In this document: positions 28,901 through 37,711 of the stretch, in pieces
How positions within the stretch are numbered: position 1 is the first letter of the stretch
How the letters are laid out: the number at the start of each line of letters is the position of its first letter
Source of the DNA: Nostocoides sp. HKS02
Lineage (GTDB): Bacteria > Actinomycetota > Actinomycetes > Actinomycetales > Dermatophilaceae
Assembly (NCBI RefSeq): GCF_009707485.1
Contig: NZ_CP046121.1
Location: 2,542,001-2,606,000, forward strand
Direction of reading: 5' to 3'
DNA: 64,000 nt
Position numbers and translations under genes: made by a program
Notes under the pieces: generated by a model
What the model saw: only the letters and a program-made list of their open reading frames with translations
The model's database searches: none
What the model was told of the DNA's origin: nothing

Positions 28901-30169
28901 GGCGGGACCTTCGATCGCGGCACGCAGGTCTGGCTCACTCATTCCCCCCAACAGGTACAGGCCATGTTCGACCAGACGCGCCAACCTCGGGTAGGCGGCC
29001 AGTGCCCCCACCCGGTCGGACCGCAGGGCGATCACGAGGTTCCCGTGCGTCCCTTGCTCGACGAGCGCGTCCACCCAGCGCGCCCGCTCGTCGGGATCGA
29101 CCTCCTCGGCGAGCCCCTCCTCGCACTGGTCCACCACCAGGGTCCGCCCGGACGCAGCCTCCACGCCGGCAAGGGACTCCAGCGGTCGCGCGCCAGGGGT
29201 GATCACGAGCACCCGACGACCGTCGCGGTGCAGTGCGGCGGCGACACCAGCGCGGACCACCGACGATTTGCCACACCCGGATGGGCCCACCACCGCCAAC
29301 ACCTGCCTGGCGTCGAGCCGGTCGAGGCAGGCCGCGACATCGGCCTCCCGGCCGAAGAAGGTGGCGCCGTCCTCGACCCCGAACGGCAACAGTCCGGGGT
29401 AGGGACACACCGGGCTGCCTTCCGGTGACGCCGCGACGTTGTCCAGCGCCGGGTCCTGGTTCAGGATGGCAACCTCGAGCGCGACGAGCTCGGGACTCGG
29501 GTCGAGGCCGAGCTCGTTGACGAGCATCGCCTTGGCCCGCCGTACCGTGAGCAGCGCGTCGCTCTGGCGGCCGGTCCGGTACTGAGCGAGCGCGAGGAGC
29601 GCCCAGCGGCGTTCCCGCAAGGGCGCCTCCTCGGCCCGAGTCATCGCCTGACCCAAGATCTCCCGGTGCCGCCCCAGCTGCAGGGCGGCCTCCACCTGCA
29701 GGTCCTCAGCGTCGAGGCGCTGCTCCACGAGCCGCGCGCTCTCCACCCGTCCGGTGGGCCAGTCCTCGAGCTCCGCCAGTGGTGGACCCCGCCAGAGCGC
29801 GAGGGCCTGGTCGACCAGGTATGCCGTCCGGTCCGGCTCGCCGTCGGCGAGCCGGACCCGCGCCTGCGTCACGAGGCGCCCGAACCGTTGAGTGTCTATG
29901 GAGTCGGCGTGGACCCGCAGCGCGTAACCCGTGGCCGTGGTCTCGATCGCAGCCTGGCCCAGGACCTTGCGAAGCCTGACGACGCACCCCTGGACGACCT
30001 TGGTGGCCGAGTCTGGCACCGAGTCGCCCCACAGGGCGTCGACCAAGGCATCCCTCGTCACGGAGCGCCCGAACTGCGCCACCAGCGCGGCGAGGACCAC
30101 GCGATCGCGGTGCGTCAGCCCGCCTGACCCGCCGTTGACCTCCACAGGGCCCAGAACAGCGACCTCCAT
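25978..30169 (-). pseudogene. BTAD-nSTAND1-WD40 membrane-anchored regulator, frame broken by one base
   Basis: Very large SARP-like regulator, 1,396 residues if repaired. Order: OmpR-type winged helix (about 1-90, MEVAVLGPVEVNGG, LVDALWGDSVPDSATKVV); BTAD helices (about 95-240); nSTAND1 NTPase (YPGLLPFGVEDGATFFGRE, P-loop GPSGCGKSS near 300, LVVDQCEE); one membrane segment (about 656-678, RVLLAIAAGFGVLAAGLGVA); then a WD40-like propeller. The break is in a G5 run (forward 27588-27592): with G4 the frame runs SADGQRLAAPLFGTTAGQIY. ATG 30169 starts at the conserved strand; ATG 30211 is possible. The layout suggests a membrane sensor whose outside propeller controls an inside DNA-binding domain (inference). 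Confidence 0.82.
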
Positions 30170-30312
30170 GTCGCCACTGTGGCGCGGCCCCGAGTCGGCG
30201 TGATCAGCCATGAAGCGTAGGCGCGCCAGCGCATCCACACGCTGCCCGCACCATACCCACGGGTCCAGCGTCCGCCGGAGGACGGCACAGGCGAATCACC
30301 TGAGCGCAGGCG

Positions 30313-30352
30313 CGATACCCGCGCGATACCGCTGTGCAGCCACCCCGATACC
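30313..30352 (+). promoter_or_regulatory. SARP-type operator: three CGATACC heptamers on an 11-bp pitch
   Basis: CGATACC occurs at 30313-30319, 30324-30330 and 30346-30352, that is at offsets 0, 11 and 33. Heptamer direct repeats one or two helical turns apart are the known binding mode of SARP/BTAD winged-helix regulators. The site lies between the BTAD regulator and the divergent secreted-protein gene, 65 nt before the latter's start. Confidence 0.65.
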
Positions 30353-30416
30353 GGGTGCCCCGGAACTGGAGGCACGGCGGCCGCGGCGGCCGCCGCCAGA
30401 ACCGAAGGAGCCCCTC

Positions 30417-30824
30417 ATGGACCACATCGACGCTACCGACACTCGTGCCGACGTCCGCGCCTACGGCGCCGCTCGGCGACCCCGACTGGACCGCACCTGG
30501 CGCAGCACGACCCTCTCCGCGGCGGCCCTCCTGACAGGTCTGGCCCTCGCTGCGGCACCGGCGATCTCTGCGTCGGCCCGCCCCGACAAGGGTGCGGCCG
30601 AGCGCCCGATCCCGGCGAGGGTCGTGCCAGTGTCCGTTGGCCGGATCGGCGGCCAGGTCGTCCGCTGCAACGACCATGAAGGCGAGCTGGGCGGCGCCGG
30701 TGCCAAGGCACCCCTCACGCTGCCGGCCATCACCACCTGTGCCACGCCGAACGCTGCCACCCCGACCGCCACCCCGGTGAAGCCGGCGTGGGTGCGCCAG
30801 CTCGAACACGAACTGCTGAGGTGA
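30417..30824 (+). CDS. Small secreted protein, likely target of the BTAD regulator
   Basis: 135 residues: a polar N-terminus, one hydrophobic segment (about 37-58, STTLSAAALLTGLALAAAPA) acting as signal peptide or anchor, then a short exported part with two Cys (RCNDHEGELG... and TTCATPNAAT) and a Thr/Pro stretch. The ribosome site GAAGGAG lies 6 nt before ATG 30417. No family recognised. Divergent from the BTAD-nSTAND-WD40 gene across a SARP-like operator, so regulation by it is the best guess (inference). Confidence 0.72.
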   Translation: MDHIDATDTRADVRAYGAARRPRLDRTWRSTTLSAAALLTGLALAAAPAISASARPDKGAAERPIPARVVPVSVGRIGGQVVRCNDHEGELGGAGAKAPLTLPAITTCATPNAATPTATPVKPAWVRQLEHELLR

Positions 30825-30845
30825 GTCAGCCGTACACCGGGACGA

Positions 30846-31664
30846 TCAGCCCTTCATCATGAGCTGACCGGACGGAATCGTCAGCCCCGGCAGCGCGTGC
30901 GGTGCGATCGCCAGGAACACCCCGAGGCCCAGGAGAAGCGCCGCGGTGGCGTAGGTGAGGCCGCGCCGCCACGGCAGGGTCTTCTCGACGGCGATGATCA
31001 CGGCCACCAACGCCATCCACGTCACGCTCATCACCCCGAGCGCGAACAGTGACGCCATCAGCGCCCAGCAGCACCCGACGCACCAGGCCCCGTTGCGGGC
31101 GCCCATCCTGAGCGCGCCGGTACGCCCGCCTCGCCACGAGCCGAGGAGTGCTCCGAGGGGGCTGCGACACTTGCTGAGGCACACGTTCTTCAACGGGGTG
31201 ACCTCGTACGCGGCGGCGACGAAGAGCGTCGCGGCGGCCACGGCCCCGCCGGCGTGGTCCCAGCTGAGGGTGTCCCCGAACACGGCGGCGGCGCCGACCC
31301 CGACCAGATAGGCGACCAGGCCCGCACCGGCCCAGCTGAGCAGGTAGCCCCCGGCAAACAGCCACGGCGCAAGCGGTGAGGCTTCCTTGGTGACCCGCGT
31401 GTACAACGCGATCGTCGGCGCGACCGACGGGAACATCATCGCCGCCATCATGACGACCCAGATACCCAGGAACCACCCGACACTGCCCAGGCTGGTCCAC
31501 GGTCCTGCGTCCATCCCCTGCATCTCACGCGCCGCCCAGACCCAGCCGAGCGCGGCGGTCACGACAAGGGCGACGACGAGACCGAGTCGAGCGCGGACGG
31601 CGGCGTATGCCGGCGCCAGCTCAGTCACGCGGCCAGTCATGCGGCCAGTCACGCGGCCGGTCAT
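30846..31664 (-). CDS. DUF2182 membrane protein (predicted metal-binding)
   Basis: 272-residue polytopic membrane protein with about seven hydrophobic segments, including WFLGIWVVMMAAMMFPSVAP, the hallmark Met-rich segment of DUF2182. Also present are TPLKNVCLSKCRSP and GAWCVGCCWALM, Cys/Met motifs that suggest metal binding. ATG 31664 overlaps the DUF1326 stop (ATGA), and the first 14 residues (MTGRVTGRMTGRVT) come from a tandem repeat, so a later start is possible. DUF2182 and DUF1326 are commonly paired; function unknown. Confidence 0.87.
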   Translation of the reverse strand: MTGRVTGRMTGRVTELAPAYAAVRARLGLVVALVVTAALGWVWAAREMQGMDAGPWTSLGSVGWFLGIWVVMMAAMMFPSVAPTIALYTRVTKEASPLAPWLFAGGYLLSWAGAGLVAYLVGVGAAAVFGDTLSWDHAGGAVAAATLFVAAAYEVTPLKNVCLSKCRSPLGALLGSWRGGRTGALRMGARNGAWCVGCCWALMASLFALGVMSVTWMALVAVIIAVEKTLPWRRGLTYATAALLLGLGVFLAIAPHALPGLTIPSGQLMMKG

Positions 31665-31669
31665 GCAGC
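31622..31669. repeat. 12-bp tandem repeat at the start of the DUF2182 gene
   Basis: Four near-identical 12-mers of CAGTCACGCGGC type. They encode in-frame MTGR/VTGR units and create several alternative ATG/GTG starts. Confidence 0.75.
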
Positions 31670-32263
31670 CCAGGAGAACTCGGACGTCGACAACCCGGTC
31701 TTGCCTTCGTAGGAGATGCCGAAAGCGTTGATGCGAGTGCGCTGTGCCTCGGCCATCGTGAGGTTCGACCCCACCGGGTGGAACATGCCCTGGAACCGCA
31801 CCGGCTCACCGCTCTCCACGCCGAACGGCACGATGTCCTCGATCTCGAAGTCGATCGAGTCCCCGACGCGGACGCTGTGGAGCAGCCCGTCATCGGTCAC
31901 CTCGATCGTGGCGCGCTCGACACCGACGACCTCGCCGACCAGCGGAGCGAGCGCACCCATCGGGCCGCCCAGCTGCCCTCCGAACAGCTTGACCAGCTGG
32001 TCGAGCTGTTCGTCGCTGGCCCCGTCGTCGACATACACACCGAGCCGCCAGTTGCCCTGCGTCATCACCTTGGGGGTGTCTGCGATGAGGACGACCTTGC
32101 GTCCCGCGATGTCAGTGCCCTCGATGTCACCTTCACGGATGTTGAACACCAACGTGACCCGGCAGAAGTCGTACGTCGCGCCGTGGTCCAGAGAGAGATT
32201 GCACGGACACATCAGCTCGCACGAGCAGGTCTCCACGTAGCTACCGGTCAGATTCCACGCCAT
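31661..32263 (-). CDS. DUF1326 domain protein
   Basis: 200 residues beginning MAWNLTGSYVETCSCELMCPC, the conserved Cys-rich opening of DUF1326 (CSCELMCPCN), followed by VTLVFNIREGDIEGTDIAG and a beta-rich domain to residue 200. The clustered Cys may bind metal. AGGAAGG precedes ATG 32263. It is first in a two-gene unit with DUF2182, with overlapping stop and start. Family function is unknown; the pair may act together in metal handling at the membrane (inference). Confidence 0.9.
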   Translation of the reverse strand: MAWNLTGSYVETCSCELMCPCNLSLDHGATYDFCRVTLVFNIREGDIEGTDIAGRKVVLIADTPKVMTQGNWRLGVYVDDGASDEQLDQLVKLFGGQLGGPMGALAPLVGEVVGVERATIEVTDDGLLHSVRVGDSIDFEIEDIVPFGVESGEPVRFQGMFHPVGSNLTMAEAQRTRINAFGISYEGKTGLSTSEFSWAA

Positions 32264-32355
32264 GGCCCCGGCCCCTTCCTCGACTTCACCCAGTGTTGCC
32301 ATCGACCCTGGAGCCGTCAACGAGCCGAAACCCCACCGAATCACCGCAATCGTGA

Positions 32356-33384
32356 CTACGCCGTACGCAAGGGCGCCCCGACGGCGTGGAGGTGCCTGAT
32401 CACCTCGGCATACGAGGCGAACAGTGAGGTCTCGAGGTACGGCACCTCGTGCTCGGCACACAGGTCCTTCACGATGGCCTGCGCTCGACCCAGGTTGGCC
32501 CGAGGCATGCTGGGGAAGAGGTGGTGCTCGATCTGGTAGTTGAGGCCGCCGAGCGCCAGGTCCGTGACCACGCCCCCACGGACGTTCCGCGACGTCAGTA
32601 CCTGACGCAGGAAGGGGTCGGCCTGCTCGGCTCCGCTGAGCACCGGCATGCCCTTGTGGTTCGGCGCGAACGACAACCCGAGGTAGAGGCCCCGCAGACC
32701 CTGGTGGATGGCGACGAACGCGAGCGCCTGGACCCACGTCATCGTCATCGCCAGGAGCGACAGGTACAGCACCGTGTGCAGGCCGATGAGGGACAGCTCC
32801 ACCGCGCGATGGCGTATGCCGGGCCGGGCGAGGGCCCTGATGCCTGCGACATACAGGTTGGCCGACTCGAGCAGCAGCATCGGGAAGAACAGCCACGCCT
32901 GGTTGCGGGTGACGAACGCCTGGGTCCCGCGGCGAGTCACGGCGTGGCTGACGTCGAAGGCCAGCACGCCGGGGCGCACGTCCGGGTCGCTCTCGAGGTC
33001 GTTGGGGTGGGCGTGGTGCGCGTTGTGCTTGGCCATCCACCACCCGTAGCTGAGCCCGCTGAGCAGGTTCGCGTGCACGAGGCCCAGCACCAGGCACACC
33101 CGTCTGTCATGGGAGACCTGCCGGTGGGCGATGTCGTGCCCGAGGAACCCGATCTGCGCGGAGACCACCGCGAGCACCGGCGCCGCCATGAGGAGCCACC
33201 AGGAGTCCTGCCAGCGCACCAGGGCAGCCACGGTGACAGCGAGGACGCCCATGGTGCCGGCCCACAGGACGAGGTACGGGCCGGGCCGCCGGCGCAAGAG
33301 CCCGGCGGCTCGCACCCGGGCCAGGGCAACGCCGTACAGGGCGGCGGGCGGACGTGAGACTGCGACGGCGGGGTGGGCGGTCAA
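32356..33384 (-). CDS. Fatty acid desaturase family protein
   Basis: Membrane di-iron desaturase, 342 residues. Three histidine boxes: GHDIAHRQ, HNAHHAHPN and YQIEHHLFPSMPR, with four or more membrane segments between them. It probably introduces a double bond into membrane acyl chains; regiospecificity is not predictable. TTG 33384 is preferred because AGGAG lies 6 nt upstream. GTG 33441 in frame would add 19 residues but has no ribosome site. Monocistronic, 92 nt upstream of the DUF1326 gene. Confidence 0.9.
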   Translation of the reverse strand: MTAHPAVAVSRPPAALYGVALARVRAAGLLRRRPGPYLVLWAGTMGVLAVTVAALVRWQDSWWLLMAAPVLAVVSAQIGFLGHDIAHRQVSHDRRVCLVLGLVHANLLSGLSYGWWMAKHNAHHAHPNDLESDPDVRPGVLAFDVSHAVTRRGTQAFVTRNQAWLFFPMLLLESANLYVAGIRALARPGIRHRAVELSLIGLHTVLYLSLLAMTMTWVQALAFVAIHQGLRGLYLGLSFAPNHKGMPVLSGAEQADPFLRQVLTSRNVRGGVVTDLALGGLNYQIEHHLFPSMPRANLGRAQAIVKDLCAEHEVPYLETSLFASYAEVIRHLHAVGAPLRTA

Positions 33385-33458
33385 CGTGGACTCCTGGGGC
33401 GGTGATGCGCCGCCGGGTCCTGGGCAGCCTGACCGTCTCACTGTACGCGGCAGGCCGC

Positions 33459-33929
33459 CTAGAAGGACATGGGTGCGGTGTCGTAGAAGTTGGTGAAGTC
33501 GTTCTGGCCGTTCAGGTCGACCCAGGCGCTGGTCGCACCGGGCAGGAGGAGCTCCTGGACGTTCGCGTTCCCGTTCCCCAGTGCATCGGTCGTCAGGGTC
33601 CCGTCGATCCCCTGGCAGTCCGAGTTGTCGGGCAACAGCTGGATCAGCCTGATGGTGTACGCGGTGTTGGGTCGTGCGCCCTTGACGGCGACCGACGCTG
33701 CCAGCTTGCCTGTTGCGGTCCGGGTGACCGCCGCGAACCCCTGGGCCGGCGCGAATACGGGCGGGATCACCGTGGCGTCACAACTCCTGTTGGTCTGCGT
33801 GAGCGGCACCTTCTGGCTGGGCGTGGCGGCGGCGCCTGCTGACGGCGTCCCCAGCGCCAGCACCGCCGCCAGGCCCGCCGCCGACGCGCCGAGGATCCGA
33901 GCATTCCTGTTCCGAATGGTGCGCGTCAT
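33459..33929 (-). CDS. Secreted protein of unknown function
   Basis: 156 residues with a signal peptide (MTRTIRNRNARILGASAAGL..., cleavage probably after SAGA-A near residue 34). The mature beta-rich domain contains SCDATVIPP and DNSDCQGIDG, two Cys likely to form a disulfide. ATG 33929 has GGGAG 8 nt upstream; an in-frame ATG seven codons earlier is less likely. No family recognised. Upstream on the same strand as the desaturase, 75 nt apart. Confidence 0.78.
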   Translation of the reverse strand: MTRTIRNRNARILGASAAGLAAVLALGTPSAGAAATPSQKVPLTQTNRSCDATVIPPVFAPAQGFAAVTRTATGKLAASVAVKGARPNTAYTIRLIQLLPDNSDCQGIDGTLTTDALGNGNANVQELLLPGATSAWVDLNGQNDFTNFYDTAPMSF

Positions 33930-34187
33930 GATGCGACTCCCTGCGCTCAACCAGCCGCCCTGCGTGGCTGACTTCCATGGTTCTCGCTCGCCTGCGGCGT
34001 CGGTATCGGAAGAACGGCCACGAGCGTCTACGTCATCGGCCGGACAGCCGCCCCCGACGGATGCGCCAACTGGCCGTTGCGCTCGGCGCCAGCCAGGACT
34101 ACACCGTTGCCTATCAGTGTCTCTCGGGCCGCCCCCACCACTGACGGCCCGTCTGGCGAACGACCACCTCTATCGTTCGGAGAGAGC

Positions 34188-35721
34188 ATGAATCACACGA
34201 TGTATCGGGCCTTCGGGCTCGTCGGCGGCCTCGCGCTCGCCACGACCGGCGGGCTCGCGCTCGCTACGACGGGCGGGCTCGCCACCGCGGTCGCACCTTC
34301 CAGCACAGCATCCGGATCAGCGATCCACCCCACCGTTGCCGAGTACCAGCAGCTGACCACCTCGACGACCCCGCCGACCGAGGCCCAGTGCGCGTCCGTG
34401 GGCCGGCGGTGCTTCACACCGCAGTCGACCCGCGCGGCATACCACGTCCAACCGCTGCTCGACAGCGGCAAGGACGGGCGCGGGATCACGATCGCGATCG
34501 TCGACGCCTACGGCAGCGACACCATGGCCAATGACCTGCACGTCTACAACCAGGCGTTCGGCCTTCCGCCCATGTGCGGCGAGGCGGGGGTCACCTGTGC
34601 CCCCGGGATGCCGACCTTCAGCGAGCTCCACCTCCAGGGGTCGCCCGCGACCAAGGCTCCGCCGCCCACGAGCCACGGCACCGGTCAGGAGGCCAAGTCC
34701 GCCTGGGCCATCGAGGTGGCGCTCGATGTCGAGACCGCGCACTCCATGGCGCCCGGCGCGAACATCCTGCTGGTGACGACCCCGACGGCCGAGACCCTCG
34801 GGGTGCAGGGCTTCCCGCAGATGATGGCCGCCGAGCAGTACGTCGTCGACCACGGACTCGCCCAGGTCATCTCCCAGAGCTTCGCCTCTGCCGAGGACGC
34901 TTTCGGCAGCCCGCAGTCGTTGCAGCAGCTGCGTCACGCCTTCATCTCCGCCTCGCAGCATGGCGTGACCGTTTTGGGATCCTCGGGTGACTTCGGCAGC
35001 GCGAACGTCAAGAAGTCGCCCGTCGGCGGCCCGAACCCGCAACCGACGATCCCGTTCCCGACCGTGGAGTGGCCGGCCTCCGACCCGCTCGTCACGGGCG
35101 TGGGCGGAACGTACCTGTGCACCGACCCGCTGGCCACCACCGGCCGGGTCGTCGACAGCACCTCACCCCCGGCCAAGTGCCGGGCGTTCCCCGGTGTCGC
35201 CGAGGTCGGGTGGACCTTCTCAGGCGGCGGCTTCAGCCACGTCTTCGCCAAGCCGAGCTACCAGAACACCCTGCCCCTCGGGAGCACTCCCATCGGGTCG
35301 ATGCGAGGCGTCCCCGACGTCGCGCTGCAGGCCAGCTCCGGCACCGGTGCCCTGATCTACCTCAGCCTGCCACCGGCCGGCCTGAGGCGGGTTGAGCTGT
35401 GGCTCTGCGCCCTGCAGCACCGGTTGGTACGACATCGGCGGAACGTCGCTGTCGTGCCCGCAGTGGGCTGGGCTCGTGGCCATCGCCGACCAGCTCAACG
35501 GCGGCGGTCTCGGCCTGATCAACCCGGGCCTGTACAAGATCGGCGCGAGCCCCACCCGGTATGCCGCGGACTTCCACGACGTGACCACGGGCAACAACAC
35601 CACGAGCTCGACGGTTTCCGGCTACCCGGCCGGCCCCGGCTGGGACCCGGTGACGGGACTCGGCACGCCGGACGCCACGGTGTTGCTCCCTGACCTGGTC
35701 AGCGCCGTCCACGGAAGCTGA
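34188..35721 (+). pseudogene. S53 (sedolisin) family serine peptidase, frame broken by one base
   Basis: Secreted sedolisin-like peptidase, 510 residues if repaired. Signal peptide with a 24-bp tandem repeat (34227-34274, GGLALATT twice). Catalytic Glu/Asp in WAIEVALDVE, oxyanion Asp in GSSGDFGS, nucleophile in YDIGGTSLSCPQWAGLVAIAD, and a calcium site DFHDVTTGNN...GWDPVTGLGTPD. The frame is lost between about 35370 and 35391 (PPAG then SCGSAPCSTGW one base on). The long prodomain usual in S53 is nearly absent. It overlaps the convergent MFS gene by 23 bp. Confidence 0.82.
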
Positions 35722-36982
35722 CCCTCGCTCGAGCGGTCTGCCGCGTGACGGGCGGCGGACCGCTCCGCAGCTGTCGGACCGAGGGTGATGCCAGCGCGCC
35801 CAGGGTCGCCAGGCCGATGAGTACGGCGCAGCCGGTGAGGACGGGGCGCACGCCATGGGTCAGCTGGGCCAGTGGCCCCACGGTGGCCTCGCCGAGCGGA
35901 ATCGCGAGGAACGAGCCCAGCGCGTCATAGGAGTAGACCCGGGCCAGCCGCTCGGCGGGCACGTTCTCCTGCAGGGACACGTCCCAGGCGACCGTGAACT
36001 GCTCGATCGCAAAACCCAGGAGCACCATGGCCACTGCGACGACGGCGAAGACTGGGACGTACGCGAGGGCCAGCAATGGCAGGACGTTCACGAAGCACAG
36101 CAGCACCCCCCAGCGCAACGCCCGGTGCGGTTGCCACCGGAGCGCCACGGCTCCGCCGAGCAGCAGGCCACCGTTGAGCGCGGCCAGCGCGAGCCCCCAC
36201 TGGGCGCGCCCGAAGGTGTCGTCGGCAACCACCGGGCCGAGCACCACCATCGAGCCCTGGAAACAGGCGTTGACCACGCAGTACTGGGCGACCACGACCA
36301 CCACCCACTGCCTGGACCGGAACTCGCCCCACCCCGCCCGCAGCTCCTCGAGCACGGACGACGAGCTGGGCGTGCGCGGTGCGGCGACCCCGATGCGTGT
36401 GAAGCACACGGCGGCCACGGCAAACGATGCGGCATCGGCCGCCAGGCCCCACCCGGGGCCGGCGACAGCGACGAGTGACCCACCCGCGGCTGCGCCCCCG
36501 ATGAGCGCCGTCGTGACACCCATCCGTGCCAGGGCATTGGCCTGCCGCAACAGCGTGGGCGGCACGGTCTGCGGTATCAGCGCCGCGGTAGCGGGAAAGC
36601 CCAGCCCCGCGGCCAGCCCGTTGACCACGCTCAGGGCGGCAAGAAGCGGCACACTCGCCGTACCGGTCAGCACCAGGACGGCCACGAGGCCCTGCGTGAT
36701 CGCGGCAAGGCCCTGCGATCCCGCGAGGATGAGGTGCCGCGGCCACCGGTCCGCCACGACCCCGCCGAACAGCAGCACCGCCACGTTGGCGATCGAGCGC
36801 GCGGCGACGACCAGTCCCAGGGCAGCAACCGAGCCGGTCAGGTCGAGGACCGCGAACCCGAGCGCGATTGGCGCGACAGCGTTGCCCAGCGAGGTCGTGG
36901 TGCGGCCCACGAAGAGCCACCTGAAGGACCGCGCGCGCAGGGGCCCCGGGACGGCCACCGGGTGGCGTCGCATTCGGACCAT
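35699..36982 (-). CDS. MFS transporter (EntS-like exporter family)
   Basis: 427-residue major facilitator with 12 predicted membrane segments: FRWLFVGRTTTSLGNAVAPI at the start and the loop-2/3 motif GGVVADRWPRHLI. This is the MFS_3/EntS group, which includes siderophore and macrolide exporters; the substrate is unknown. The start codon at 36982 is preceded by a GGGGG run rather than a classical ribosome site. The last 25 residues overlap the S53 gene on the other strand. Confidence 0.88.
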   Translation of the reverse strand: MVRMRRHPVAVPGPLRARSFRWLFVGRTTTSLGNAVAPIALGFAVLDLTGSVAALGLVVAARSIANVAVLLFGGVVADRWPRHLILAGSQGLAAITQGLVAVLVLTGTASVPLLAALSVVNGLAAGLGFPATAALIPQTVPPTLLRQANALARMGVTTALIGGAAAGGSLVAVAGPGWGLAADAASFAVAAVCFTRIGVAAPRTPSSSSVLEELRAGWGEFRSRQWVVVVVAQYCVVNACFQGSMVVLGPVVADDTFGRAQWGLALAALNGGLLLGGAVALRWQPHRALRWGVLLCFVNVLPLLALAYVPVFAVVAVAMVLLGFAIEQFTVAWDVSLQENVPAERLARVYSYDALGSFLAIPLGEATVGPLAQLTHGVRPVLTGCAVLIGLATLGALASPSVRQLRSGPPPVTRQTARARVSFRGRR

Positions 36983-37037
36983 CCCCCGATCGACGAAATT
37001 TCGTCACACGGTAGGCGATCGGGATGCGCAGCGCAGA

Positions 37038-37076
37038 GTTTCAGCCCAACGTTTCAGCCCAACGTCTCAGCCCAAC
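37038..37076. repeat. 13-bp tandem repeat downstream of the globin gene
   Basis: Three copies of GTTTCAGCCCAAC (the third has one change), directly after the globin gene. On the reverse strand each copy carries GTTGGGCTGA with a stop codon. Confidence 0.8.
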
Positions 37077-37089
37077 GTCACGGTCGCGG

Positions 37090-37533
37090 TCATTCCATGC
37101 GACCGTCCCAGGACCAGCGAGGAAACGGCACCTCGTCGGGCACGTCCGCCGCGGACCGTGGGTAGCCGGCCATGCGCGTGGTCGACCACGCGAAGTAGTC
37201 GTGGAGGACGGTCCGGAGCGGGTCCGCGGTGAACCCCACATCGGCCAGGGCCTGGTCGAAGCACGCGACCGCGCGCCGGTCCATCTCCTCGTGCTGCCCG
37301 TTGCCGCTGTGCAGCCGCAGGACCTCGGCCTCGTCACCAAAGGCATCGGAGTATGCCGGTGGGCCGCCCAGTGACTCGGCCCAGTACGCGGCAAGGCGTT
37401 CGGTGTGGTCGGCGCGAAATCCGTGGCTGAAGGCATGCGCAACCACCTCGTCGGCCATGACCCGGGCATGCCAGGCCGCGGCCAGCCGAAGCAGGCCCGC
37501 GTCACCCCCGGCAGCGTCGTACACGGACTGCAT
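37090..37533 (-). CDS. Truncated hemoglobin-like (group II) globin
   Basis: 147-residue globin of the truncated group II type. MQSVYDAAGGDAGLLRLAAA forms helices A/B. FRADHTERLAAYWAESLGGPPAYSD matches the YWGGP-YS region, and VLRLHSGNGQHEEMDRRA corresponds to the helix carrying the proximal His region. Such proteins bind O2 or NO and help in oxidative or nitrosative stress. ATG 37533 is favoured because the in-frame sequence upstream is not globin-like. Confidence 0.82.
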   Translation of the reverse strand: MQSVYDAAGGDAGLLRLAAAWHARVMADEVVAHAFSHGFRADHTERLAAYWAESLGGPPAYSDAFGDEAEVLRLHSGNGQHEEMDRRAVACFDQALADVGFTADPLRTVLHDYFAWSTTRMAGYPRSAADVPDEVPFPRWSWDGRME

Positions 37534-37618
37534 GGCCCAAGGATGCCAGCAGTCCCCTTGTCGAACGGATAGCGTTGGCGATCTCGGGGACAATCACGCA
37601 CAAGGAGGCCCTGGAACC

Positions 37619-37711
37619 ATGCACGAACTCCGGCGCTTCGCGGCATACCGCCAGACTGCGCACGCCCGCGAGCTTCGCGGGTGGAGCGCCGCGCTCGGGG
37701 ACGGCTCGTGA
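37619..37711 (+). CDS. 30-residue ORF coupled to the DMT transporter
   Basis: Encodes MHELRRFAAYRQTAHARELR plus ten residues. A very strong ribosome site, AAGGAGG, lies 10 nt before ATG 37619, and the stop overlaps the transporter start as GTGA. No similarity recognised. It may be a short leader whose translation is coupled to the transporter, which has no ribosome site of its own, or a real small protein. Confidence 0.5.
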   Translation: MHELRRFAAYRQTAHARELRGWSAALGDGS

